In this document: positions 35,045 to 42,966 of the stretch, piece by piece
How the letters are laid out: every line of letters begins with the position of its first letter
Numbering within the stretch: position 1 is the stretch's first letter
NCBI RefSeq assembly: GCF_000764025.1
Contig: NZ_KN234761.1
Coordinates: 1-59,415 of the forward strand
DNA length: 59,415 bases
Reading direction: 5' to 3'
Source of the DNA: Pseudohaliea rubra DSM 19751
GTDB taxonomy: Bacteria; Pseudomonadota; Gammaproteobacteria; Pseudomonadales; Halieaceae
Notes under the pieces: generated by a model
Told to the model about the DNA's origin: nothing
The model's database searches: none
Seen by the model: the letters and a program-made list of their open reading frames with translations, nothing else
Translations under genes and position numbers: made by a program

Positions 35045-36706
35045 CTAAAGGTCGTTGCCTGCGCCGGCAGTTGTCCCGGGCGCCGTTTTTTTCGGTGCCG
35101 GTTTTTTCTTCGCGGCGGCTTTCCCGGGTGTGACTTTCTTCCCTGGGGCTTTCTTCCCCGGCGCTTTCTTTCCAGGTCCGGATTTCTGCGTGGGCGCCGC
35201 CTTGCGGCCGACTGGCAGCTTGGGCTTGCTCTCCGCACCGGCGCCGGTTCTTCGCGCCGGACGGCCGCTCCTGGGGACCCCGGCACGGCGGCTGCGTGCC
35301 GGTGCCGGCGCGGTCCCTGCGACCACCTCCAGCTCGACAAGGGCCTCCTCGAGATGGTCAATCATGCGCTGGACCTGCGGCAGCGAGCGGCGGCAGGCGA
35401 CGATGCCGAAGTCGAGCTTATCAACGTAGCTGACCATGGTGATATTCATGGCGAAGCCGTCGAAGACGATAGAGGCAGGGTAGATGCCGTCGAGGCGCGC
35501 GCCATTCCAGTAGAGGCGTTCCCGCGGCCCCGGGACATTCGAGACTACGGTGCTGAAGGCCGGGTAGCGGGATGCGAGGCCGAGTACGGAGGTCAGCAGG
35601 GCTGGTAGCTGAGTGAGCTGCATGAACAGTGCCGCCTCCCGGGGGGACAGGGAGCGCAGCAGGTCCTTGCCGGCGCGCATGGAGTTCTGGATTGTGCGCA
35701 GGCGCTTCTCCGGGTCGTAGACGTTCGTGGCCAGGTCTGCGGTGATAAAGCCGACGGCGTTGGTAGAGTCGAGGTCCGTCTCCTCGCGCAGGGAGACCGG
35801 CGCCATGGCCTTGAGGGAGTGGCGGGGCAGCTCGTCGCGGGTCAGCAGATACCGGCGCAGGGCGCCGGAGCACATGGCCAGGACAACGTCGTTCACCGTG
35901 GCATCCATGGCCTTGCTCACCGCGCGCACGCGATGGAAGTCGAAAGACTGAGCGACAAAGCGGCGGGCGCCGGAGACGCGGGTGTTGAGCGTGGTTTTGG
36001 GGACATTGTGCCAGGGCACGGCGAGGTTGCCGCCCCGGCCGACGAAGGCAGCGCCGAAGCGACGCATGGCCGTGACCAGGTGCATGGAGGAATCGTACTG
36101 ATGCTTTACGGCCTCGATCACGTTGCGCAACTCTGCCTGCTTCGGCGGAGCCGGCTTGCTCCGCGAACCGAAGCGCTGCTCTTTGTAGAGCTCATAGGCC
36201 TCAAGGGAAAAGGGACCGTAGTCGATGCGCTCGTTCGGATCCTCAGCGCACATACTGCGCGTCAGGTGCATGGCGCCCACGCCGTCGATGGCGGCGTGGT
36301 GAATCTTGTTGTAAACGGCGAACTGGCGGTTTTGCAGGCCTTCGATGAGGTGCAGCTCCCAGAGCGGTCGGGTGCGGTCGAGGAGGGTGGTGTGCAGCCG
36401 GGAGGCGAGGGCGAATAGCTCCCGGTAGCGACCCGGTGCCGGCAGTGCCGAGTGGCGCACGTGATAGTCGAGGTCGATGTGCTCATCTTTCTCCCAGTGC
36501 AGCCCGGTCCTGCCGGTGACCACGTACTCGCCGAAGGGCTTTCTGAACGCGGTGGTACCGCGGAGCAACTCGCGCAAATCGCCGAGGAACTCGCGCTCCG
36601 AGGCGCCGCCGGGCAGCGTGAACAGGTTGATGCCGCCCACGTGCATAGGGGTCTCGCGCTTCTCCAGGAGGAGGAAGCCGGCACTGGTCAGGTCAATGCG
36701 GCGCAT
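35045..36706 (-). CDS. Wax ester synthase / acyl-CoA:diacylglycerol acyltransferase with lysine-rich tail
   Basis: WS/DGAT enzymes make wax esters or triacylglycerol from acyl-CoA for storage bodies. Residues 1-460 of 553 are a full WS/DGAT domain with MHVGGINLF at 21-29, the catalytic HHAAIDG at 136-142 and the later PLW, SNVPGP and AMNITMVSY segments. The last ~90 residues are low-complexity Lys/Pro/Ala/Gly with repeated PGKKA units, like histone-H1-type or PhaF-type tails and not part of the enzyme fold. Start ATG follows CGAGGAGCACCC. Confidence 0.9.
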   Translation of the reverse strand: MRRIDLTSAGFLLLEKRETPMHVGGINLFTLPGGASEREFLGDLRELLRGTTAFRKPFGEYVVTGRTGLHWEKDEHIDLDYHVRHSALPAPGRYRELFALASRLHTTLLDRTRPLWELHLIEGLQNRQFAVYNKIHHAAIDGVGAMHLTRSMCAEDPNERIDYGPFSLEAYELYKEQRFGSRSKPAPPKQAELRNVIEAVKHQYDSSMHLVTAMRRFGAAFVGRGGNLAVPWHNVPKTTLNTRVSGARRFVAQSFDFHRVRAVSKAMDATVNDVVLAMCSGALRRYLLTRDELPRHSLKAMAPVSLREETDLDSTNAVGFITADLATNVYDPEKRLRTIQNSMRAGKDLLRSLSPREAALFMQLTQLPALLTSVLGLASRYPAFSTVVSNVPGPRERLYWNGARLDGIYPASIVFDGFAMNITMVSYVDKLDFGIVACRRSLPQVQRMIDHLEEALVELEVVAGTAPAPARSRRAGVPRSGRPARRTGAGAESKPKLPVGRKAAPTQKSGPGKKAPGKKAPGKKVTPGKAAAKKKPAPKKTAPGTTAGAGNDL

Positions 36707-36894
36707 GGGTGCTCCTCGCCTCGTTGCTCTTATACGTTTGCCAGCAGTGTACCGGAATGGCGGCACTGCGCCACAGCATTACCCGGGGTCCGGGCCGTTC
36801 GCGAGGGGGCCGGTTACACCCTCACTCCCCGGGGTGCAGCTCGCGGAGAAGACCTGCGCGATCCGGGCGCTGAGCCGGTGCAGCTCCGACATGC

Positions 36895-38511
36895 TCAGGC
36901 CTCGCTGGCGAACACGTAACTGCGCGGCAGGAAGCAGTCGCTGCTGGCCTCCTCGATAAAAGGCGCGTAGGGGCCGGAGACCGTGTGGTGAAGGAAGTCG
37001 CCGGTGCCCGGGTAAGGGTAAAGGGCATCGTAGCGGGCCACGCGCTCCGCATCGACGCGTCGGTAGATGTGCGACCGGTTCAGCTCCCCAGGCTTGCGCA
37101 GCCCTGCCGAAGAGACCATGTCCAGGAGCGCGTGAACGGTCTCGCGCTGGTAGCGTGCGACGCGTTCACCCTTGTCTTCCACGTCCAGGCCGCGGGTCAG
37201 CCGCGGGTCCTGGGTGGTGACTCCCGTGGGGCAGCGATTGGTATTGCAGACCAGGGACTGCACGCAGCCCAGGGCCAGCATCATGCCCCGGGCGCTGTTG
37301 CAGAGGTCCGCCCCCAGGGCCAGCGCCTTGGCGAGATGAAAGGCGGTGATTAGCTTGCCGGAGGCGATGACACGGATGTCGTCGCGCAGGCCGAAGCCGA
37401 TGAGACAGTCGACCACGAAGGCCAGCCCGTCGCGGAGGGGCATGCCAACGGAGTTGCTGTATTCCAGGGGCGCGGCTCCGGTGCCGCCTTCGCCGCCGTC
37501 TACGGTAATGAAGTCCGGCTTGATACCCGTTTCCACCATGGCCTTGCAGATGGCGATGAACTCGCTCTCCCGGCCGACGCAAAGCTTGAAGCCCACGGGC
37601 TTGCCCGCGGCCAGGGTGCGCAGCTGCGCGATGAATTCAAGCAGCCCCCGGGGCGAGTCGAAGGCCGTATGAGCGGACGGCGACACCACCTCCGTGTGCG
37701 GCTCGACGCCGCGGATGCGGGCGATGATCTGACCATTCTTGCTCGCCGGCAGGATACCGCCATGGCCGGGTTTGGCGCCCTGAGAGAGTTTCACCTCGAT
37801 CATGCGCACCGCGTCTAGGGCTGCCGTGTCGGCGAAGCGCTCCGATGAGAAACTGCCGTCAGGGTTGCGGCAGCCGAAGTAGCCGGTGCCGATCTGCCAG
37901 GTGAGGTCACCGTCGTAGGCCCTGTGGTAGTCGGAGAGCCCGCCCTCGCCGGTGTTCTGATAAAAACCGCCGAGCTGTGAGCCCTTGTTCAGCGCCCGGA
38001 CGGCGTTTGCCGACAGCGCGCCGTAGCTCATGGCGGAAACGTTGAGCAGCGAGGCTTCATAGGGCCGTGTGCAGTCCGGGCCGCCGATGCGGACCCGGGG
38101 GTTTTTGTCGAGGTCCGCCAGATTAAGGGCGGCAATGGAGTGCCCGATCCATTCGTAGCCCTCGTGGTGGGTGTCGACGCGGGTACCGAAGGGAATGGTG
38201 TCGAGATCGCCCTTGGCGCGCTGGTAGACGATGGAGCGGAACATGCGGTTGATCGGTGCGCCGTCCATGTCCGATTCCAGCAGGTACTGGCGCACGAAGG
38301 GACGGAGATACTCGGCCAGCCAGCGGGCCCGGGCAAAGAGGGGAAAGTTGCGCCGAAGGCTGTGCTCCCTCTGCGTAAGGTCGTATAGACCGAGGCCGAA
38401 GGTCCCCAGGAGCAGCAGGAAGAGGAGCCAGGTGAACAGTCGATCAAGGCCCGCGGCGTAAAGGGCCAGCAGGGCGAGGGCATGCAGCGCAAAAAACAAG
38501 GTGCTGGCCAT
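36895..38511 (-). CDS. Membrane-anchored FMN glutamate-synthase-like protein
   Basis: The 538-residue protein starts with two hydrophobic segments (about 3-45), then a domain like the FMN- and Fe-S-binding part of glutamate synthase: TGEGGLSDYHRAY, KLSQGAKPGHGGILPASK, TVDGGEGGTGAAPLEYSN and the cysteines of GCVQSLVCNTNRCPTGV. No glutaminase domain or beta subunit is present, so it is not a full GltB. The role of these stand-alone proteins is not established. The DUF2867 oxidoreductase gene lies upstream, 68 bases away. Confidence 0.85.
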   Translation of the reverse strand: MASTLFFALHALALLALYAAGLDRLFTWLLFLLLLGTFGLGLYDLTQREHSLRRNFPLFARARWLAEYLRPFVRQYLLESDMDGAPINRMFRSIVYQRAKGDLDTIPFGTRVDTHHEGYEWIGHSIAALNLADLDKNPRVRIGGPDCTRPYEASLLNVSAMSYGALSANAVRALNKGSQLGGFYQNTGEGGLSDYHRAYDGDLTWQIGTGYFGCRNPDGSFSSERFADTAALDAVRMIEVKLSQGAKPGHGGILPASKNGQIIARIRGVEPHTEVVSPSAHTAFDSPRGLLEFIAQLRTLAAGKPVGFKLCVGRESEFIAICKAMVETGIKPDFITVDGGEGGTGAAPLEYSNSVGMPLRDGLAFVVDCLIGFGLRDDIRVIASGKLITAFHLAKALALGADLCNSARGMMLALGCVQSLVCNTNRCPTGVTTQDPRLTRGLDVEDKGERVARYQRETVHALLDMVSSAGLRKPGELNRSHIYRRVDAERVARYDALYPYPGTGDFLHHTVSGPYAPFIEEASSDCFLPRSYVFASEA

Positions 38512-38579
38512 GGGGCCTCCTCGGTAGCGGGAGCATCTGCGGGGCAGTGTACCGGAAGGCAGTGCTGTGGACAGAGGCC

Positions 38580-40034
38580 TCAGGCAGCCCCGGCGGTCTC
38601 CGCGCGCCGGGCGATGACCCGGGTCCAGCCGCGGAACAGGAACAGGTGAGCCGGTACCAGCGAATACCAGTAAAGAAGGCCCCAGACGCCCCGGGGGTGC
38701 CAGTAGGCGTTGACCGACAGCCGCGTCCGGCCGTCTCCCTCCGGCTTGAGCTCGAATTCCAGCACGCCGGCTCCGGGGGCTTTCAGGCCGAAGTAGAGTG
38801 TGAGGTGCCGCGGCGGATCGATGCCGATCACGGTCCAGTAGTCGATGACGTCGCCGAGGCGGAGGTCATCGGGATCGCGCCGGCCGCGGCTGAAGCCGGC
38901 GCCGCCGGCCAGCCAGTCGACAAGTTCGCGCAGGGTCCACAGCCAGTTCATGTAGTAGTAGCGATTGTGGCCGCCGAGGCGGATCAACTGCGCCCAGACG
39001 GCCGCCGGAGGCGCCGCGGCGAGGGCCGAGCCGCCAGCGCGCTTGGCGTAGAAGGCCGTGTCATGGCGGTAGCCCCGGTGGGCAAAGACGCCCTCGGTCC
39101 AGCGCGCCGCGACGGCGTGGCGCCGCTCTGCGGCAAAGGCGGCCTCGATGGCTGCCCGTACGCCCAGGAGGCGCTGCGGTATCAGGCGGCGCAGTGTATT
39201 GTCGTCGGCGTGAAAGTCGTGCCGGAGACCGCCTATGAGCGCCCGTGCGATATCTACGGGGACGGCGGTGGTGAGCCCGAGCCAGTAAGAGGAGAGCTGC
39301 GGGGTGAGCAGCGGCACGGGGATGATCCGCGGGCGCGGCTTGCCGGCCACGTCTGCGACCAGGCGCATCATATCAGTGTAGCTGAGGACATCGGGACCGG
39401 CGGCATCGAGGATCGCACCGGACGTTTCCTCAAAGCGCGGCACCTGCAGGAGGTACTCGAGGAGATTGTCCAGCGCGATGGGCGGCGACTTGGCGCGCAC
39501 CCAGCGCGGCGTGAGCATCACCGGGAGGTTCAGGGTCAGGTCACGCATGACCTCGAAGGCCGCGGAGCCGGCACCGATAATAATGCCGGCACGTAATTCC
39601 GTTACCGGCACCGTGCCCCGGCGCAGCTCCTCGCCGGTTTCGCGGCGGGAGGCCAGGTGGGCGCCACTCGCTTCCTCCGGCAGGAGCCCGCCCAGATAGA
39701 CAATGCGACGTACGCCGGCCTCCGCGGCGGCGGCTGCGAAGTTCGCTGCCGCCTCAAGGTCTAGGCGCGTGAAGGCGCTCCCCGCCGCCATGGAGTGAAC
39801 CAGGTAGTAGGCCGTATCCACGCCCGCCACCGCCGCGCGCAGCGTCGCCGGCTGCAGTGCATCGGCCTGCACCAGCTCCACGTCGCGCCAGCCTCGGGCC
39901 GCGAGCACCTCGTAGCTGCGCGCGGCGGCACGCACGGGGACGCCGGCGCGGGCCAGGTAGGGTACAAGGTTACTGCCGATATAGCCGCTGGCGCCGAAAA
40001 CGAGCGCCTGGGCCGGTGCTTCGGCGACTGTCAT
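38580..40034 (-). CDS. NAD(P)-binding SDR protein with C-terminal DUF2867
   Basis: Residues about 8-240 of 484 are an atypical SDR/NmrA fold, with GASGYIGSNLVPYLARAG at 16-33 and the YYLVHSM segment. The remainder matches DUF2867, a START-like lipid-binding domain, with RLGDVIDYWTV and RLSVNAYWHPRGVWGLLYWY near the end. The function of this widespread pair is unknown. I chose the ATG at 40034, since the Rossmann motif follows 15 residues later. Upstream lies the 418-base gap described separately. Confidence 0.85.
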   Translation of the reverse strand: MTVAEAPAQALVFGASGYIGSNLVPYLARAGVPVRAAARSYEVLAARGWRDVELVQADALQPATLRAAVAGVDTAYYLVHSMAAGSAFTRLDLEAAANFAAAAAEAGVRRIVYLGGLLPEEASGAHLASRRETGEELRRGTVPVTELRAGIIIGAGSAAFEVMRDLTLNLPVMLTPRWVRAKSPPIALDNLLEYLLQVPRFEETSGAILDAAGPDVLSYTDMMRLVADVAGKPRPRIIPVPLLTPQLSSYWLGLTTAVPVDIARALIGGLRHDFHADDNTLRRLIPQRLLGVRAAIEAAFAAERRHAVAARWTEGVFAHRGYRHDTAFYAKRAGGSALAAAPPAAVWAQLIRLGGHNRYYYMNWLWTLRELVDWLAGGAGFSRGRRDPDDLRLGDVIDYWTVIGIDPPRHLTLYFGLKAPGAGVLEFELKPEGDGRTRLSVNAYWHPRGVWGLLYWYSLVPAHLFLFRGWTRVIARRAETAGAA

Positions 40035-40211
40035 GGTGTTGCTCCGGAATAGCGGGAGCGCGTGATGATAGCGCAGTTTCCCCGGCAAGCTCCCAACACC
40101 CGGGCCTCAGGCTGGCGCTGTGGCGATCAGCCGTCGCGGCGTGCGTGGGGAGCCCGCCAGCACAGGGTAGGGAGCGGGTGCGGCGCGAGGAATGTGTGGA
40201 CAGCCGCTGTA

Positions 40212-40260
40212 CGAAAACAAAAAAAAGGCGCTACCAAAAGGGGGGGGGGGGGGTAGCGCC
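40212..40260 (-). terminator. Intrinsic terminator with C14/G14 loop
   Basis: On the minus strand GGCGCTACC pairs perfectly with GGTAGCGCC (9 bp) and is followed by eight T, a G and four more T. The 16-base loop consists mainly of a homopolymer C run (G on the plus strand, 40240-40253). It would end transcripts of the bchE-bchJ-WYL-LysR direction, or of a small RNA starting in the AT-rich segment. Confidence 0.85.
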
Positions 40261-40345
40261 GAGGGGAGGGACTGTGTCGGCCCTGGGGCCGGAAACTGGA
40301 TGTCATGCTCACTGCATGTGTCGAGCTCTGACTATGCCACGGCGG
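40212..40345 (-). ncRNA. Candidate small RNA ending at the intrinsic terminator
   Basis: An AT-rich promoter-like stretch on the minus strand (TTTACT and TATTTA, spaced 15) lies about 100-130 bases before a terminator with a long U-tail, with no open frame between. That layout is typical of Hfq-type small RNAs, but the segment could equally be the 3' untranslated end of the LysR transcript. Confidence 0.3.
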
Positions 40346-40452
40346 AGGCTAATACCTGACATAAATACTGAGTAATTAATATAGTAAATAGCTATCACCC
40401 GCGGACTTCTTGAAAGAGGACGTCGCAGCGTCGGCTGCAGCTGCTGCGGCCG

Positions 40453-41391
40453 TCAGGCGCCGTCCATGACCTGCACCACATCGCCTACCTCTTCCCGGGT
40501 CAGCTCCCGGATATCGGCGGCCAGGCGCCGATAGAAGGCCCGTGCCGGGGAGCCGCTGCGCCAGGCGAGCACGAGAATACGGGCTATGCCCTCGCCCTCG
40601 ATATCGCGAACCGCAAGCCCCGTGTCGTCGTCGATTTCCGAGGCGATGTAGAGTGCGGGCAGGAACGCCAGGCCCATACCCATGACCACCATGACCCGCA
40701 GCGCGTCAAGGCTCGTTCCCTGATAATCGCGCAGCAGCTCAGCGCCGAGGCGTGCGCAGGCCTGTTCCACAAGTTGCGAGAACAGATGTCCCTGTTCTGT
40801 GGTCAGGATCTGTTGCCCGGCGAGGTCCCTGCCGATCAGACGTGGCTTCTGTGCCAGAGGGTGATCGACCGGCATGACCAGGCGGATGTCCTCGCGCAGG
40901 AGCGTTTCGGACTGCAGGTCCCGCGAGTTGATCGGCAGGGCGGTCACGATCATGTCGTATTCTCCGCGTTCCAGTCCTTCTTCGAGGCGGCGCACGGAAT
41001 CCTCACGCACGTAGAGCTTCAGGTCTTCGTACCGTTCATGCAGCCGGGGCAGAATCCGCGGCAGCAGATAGGGCCCGAGGGTGGACTTCACGCCCAGGCG
41101 GTAGGTGCCTGCGGCACCGCCGCGGGAGGCGTCGGCGGCACTGGCGAGTTCCTCGGCGGCCTCAAGGACCCGTCGGGCATGCGGTTCCAGCCGCCGGCCT
41201 GTGGGTGTCAGGCGGGCCCCGCTGCGGGTGCGCTCGAACAGCGTCACCCCCAGGGTGGCTTCCGCCCGGGCGATCTGCGCGGTCAGGGTCGGCTGGCTGA
41301 TGGCGAGCTCGTCGGCGGCGCGGCGCAGGCTGCCGCAGCGGGCGACGGCCATGAAATACTCGAGCTGGCGCAGCGTGGGACGATCGGTCAC
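40453..41391 (-). CDS. LysR-type regulator, OxyR-like without the peroxidatic cysteine
   Basis: The 312-residue protein has a LysR helix-turn-helix at about 5-65 (RQLEYFMAVARCGSLRRAADELAISQPTLT). Its effector domain is closest in wording to OxyR: GPYLLPRILPRLHERY, GTSLDALRVMV and GSPARAFYRRLA. OxyR senses peroxide through Cys199 in GHC; here that place reads GHL, while the second Cys appears to be kept (QACARLG). A disulfide switch is therefore unlikely. The GTG start overlaps the WYL gene stop by 4 bases, and both lie behind bchE and bchJ. Confidence 0.85.
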   Translation of the reverse strand: MTDRPTLRQLEYFMAVARCGSLRRAADELAISQPTLTAQIARAEATLGVTLFERTRSGARLTPTGRRLEPHARRVLEAAEELASAADASRGGAAGTYRLGVKSTLGPYLLPRILPRLHERYEDLKLYVREDSVRRLEEGLERGEYDMIVTALPINSRDLQSETLLREDIRLVMPVDHPLAQKPRLIGRDLAGQQILTTEQGHLFSQLVEQACARLGAELLRDYQGTSLDALRVMVVMGMGLAFLPALYIASEIDDDTGLAVRDIEGEGIARILVLAWRSGSPARAFYRRLAADIRELTREEVGDVVQVMDGA

Positions 41392-42275
41392 GCCCGTTCC
41401 CCCGGAAAGAGCCAGCGGCGGATCGTGGTGGGGTCGCTGATCACCACCTGCTGCGCTGTCGGCGCTGCAGGCTCCCGGCCCGGGTCCAGCTGCAGCCGTT
41501 GCAGTACGTAGGGTACAAGGCAGCCCCGGGTCTCGATGACCAGTTCACCGTGCGTCATGCCGTAGTCCGTTGCGACCACGGTCTGTTGCGCCGCCGAGAG
41601 CCGGGGGTCCGGACACAGCCGCAGCTGCACCCGTTTCTGCCAGGCTTCGTCTCCGGCGGCGCCCCGGGGGGAGCTGTCCATCATGTCGGGCTCGCCGCGG
41701 AAGCGACTGAGTACGAAGTCCCGGTAGCCGGCGTTCTTTTCGCACCAGGCGCGCACGTGCCAGCGCAGGCCCGTGTAGACCAGCGTGTGCGGCACGATGA
41801 TGCGGCCCTCCCGGTCCGGGTTGTTCACGGAGACATAGTCGACGTCGATGCGTCGCTGCTGCCGCGCAGCCTGCAGAATGGGACGCAGCGTGGCGGCCTG
41901 CACATCGCGCACGGGCAGCCCCAGTACTTCGATGTTGTCGAGGCCCAGGGATAGTGACTCGAAGACGTTGGCGAGTTCATTGTTGCGGGCCGCCAGCTGA
42001 AGGTACTCATCGGCAAGCCCGGCGGTCACCCGGGGCGTGAAGGTGGGGGAGGGGATGTAGCCCTTGAGGTGCTTGTCGTACTCGATGTTGTCCGGGGCCA
42101 CTTCCCGCCGGTAGCTGTTGATGTCCTTGCTGGCCTGCTGGCGCCCGATGCCGAAAGTCTCGCAGAGGTGGCGGGTCGTCAGGCGCCCTTCCCACAGGGT
42201 GATGATCTCGATGTAGCGGTAGCGTAGCAGCAGGTCCCAGCGAAAAGGCCAGGCGCCGTCCCGGTGACTGCCCAT
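41388..42275 (-). CDS. WYL-domain transcriptional regulator
   Basis: The 295-residue protein has an N-terminal winged helix-turn-helix at about 12-60 (LLLRYRYIEIITLWEGRLTTRHLCETFGIGRQQAS). A WYL domain at about 130-200 contains VDYVSVNN, HTLVYTGLRWHVRAWC and YRDFVLSRF, followed by a small C-terminal domain. WYL domains sense nucleic acids or small ligands in many regulators. I chose the ATG at 42275. bchJ ends 64 bases upstream, and the LysR gene overlaps its stop as GTGA, so the two regulators are probably translated together. Confidence 0.85.
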   Translation of the reverse strand: MGSHRDGAWPFRWDLLLRYRYIEIITLWEGRLTTRHLCETFGIGRQQASKDINSYRREVAPDNIEYDKHLKGYIPSPTFTPRVTAGLADEYLQLAARNNELANVFESLSLGLDNIEVLGLPVRDVQAATLRPILQAARQQRRIDVDYVSVNNPDREGRIIVPHTLVYTGLRWHVRAWCEKNAGYRDFVLSRFRGEPDMMDSSPRGAAGDEAWQKRVQLRLCPDPRLSAAQQTVVATDYGMTHGELVIETRGCLVPYVLQRLQLDPGREPAAPTAQQVVISDPTTIRRWLFPGERA

Positions 42276-42339
42276 CGGTGACCTCGAGGCGGTGATTTTC
42301 CGCGAGCATACGGGGCCCGCGGGGGAATGCAAGCGCTGC

Positions 42340-42966
42340 TCAGGTGAGCGTGAAGCGGCAGCTCTCTGCGCCCGTGGCGCAGCACTGGGTTTCGACGCAC
42401 TTCATGTGTTTGTCCACGAGCACATTGAAGAGACGCTGAAACACCGCCGCGTGCCAGTCGCAGAGCGGGCGGTCGGCGTGCTCACCCCGCACCACGGGGT
42501 TGTCGACCAGCTCGAAGACCAGAGGCTGTCGCGACACCACCCGGAAGCGGCCCGAGCCCGCGAAGGTCCAGGCATGCTTTTCAATCGAGCTGGCAAGGAT
42601 CGGTGCCGCGAGCCAGGAGGGCATCTTGCGGATGACTTGCCGGGCAATGGGCGGTATGCGGTGCGCCAGGATGTAGTCGCCGGTGCGCTCACCGGCCTCC
42701 CGGGCGAGCTCTGCGGCCTGGGCCGGGTACTGACGCCGCAGCGCCTGGTGCAGCGCCGCCGCCGGCTCCTCAGGCATCAATCCATCGTCCGGGGGCAGCT
42801 CCCTGAGTCCCGCGCTGGCCAGCAGTCGATGCCTGGCAAGGGGGCCAAGCTGTGCATCCAGCACGGGCACAAGCTGCAGAACGCTGTTCGGACCGATGCG
42901 GGCGCCACCGGCGCCGGCGTTGCCGGCTCCCCGGGGGGCCGCCACCTCAAGCGCGCCCTGCCGCAT
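42340..42966 (-). CDS. bchJ: Bacteriochlorophyll biosynthesis protein BchJ (V4R domain)
   Basis: BchJ is needed for efficient bacteriochlorophyll synthesis. It was first called a 4-vinyl reductase; its V4R (4-vinyl reductase) domain may instead bind pigment intermediates. The 208 residues include [26 protein letters not shown] and the cysteine-rich end [18 protein letters not shown] typical of V4R proteins. I chose the ATG at 42966, giving a length near that of known BchJ and a 20-base overlap with the bchE end. Position directly after bchE matches the bchEJ order of purple bacteria. Confidence 0.88.
   Translation of the reverse strand: MRQGALEVAAPRGAGNAGAGGARIGPNSVLQLVPVLDAQLGPLARHRLLASAGLRELPPDDGLMPEEPAAALHQALRRQYPAQAAELAREAGERTGDYILAHRIPPIARQVIRKMPSWLAAPILASSIEKHAWTFAGSGRFRVVSRQPLVFELVDNPVVRGEHADRPLCDWHAAVFQRLFNVLVDKHMKCVETQCCATGAESCRFTLT

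Larger units (their letters stand above)
40035..40452. other. 418-base intergenic region with AT-rich segment, terminator and G-run
   Basis: From right to left it holds an AT-rich stretch (about 40345-40395), a moderately structured segment with CGGCCC/GGGCCG complementarity (40280-40293), a strong minus-strand terminator (40212-40260) containing a run of 14 G, and about 180 bases before the SDR gene. No open frame of note was found. Confidence 0.7.

Noticed and set aside
40240-40253. The 14-base G run as a phase-variation switch of a coding gene
   Set aside because: It lies in a terminator loop outside any reading frame, and runs of this kind are also prone to sequencing error.
41388-42275. 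WYL regulator as a marker of a defence island (CapW/BrxR type)
   Set aside because: No nuclease, methylase, CBASS, BREX or other defence gene lies nearby, and the gene is embedded in the bch unit.
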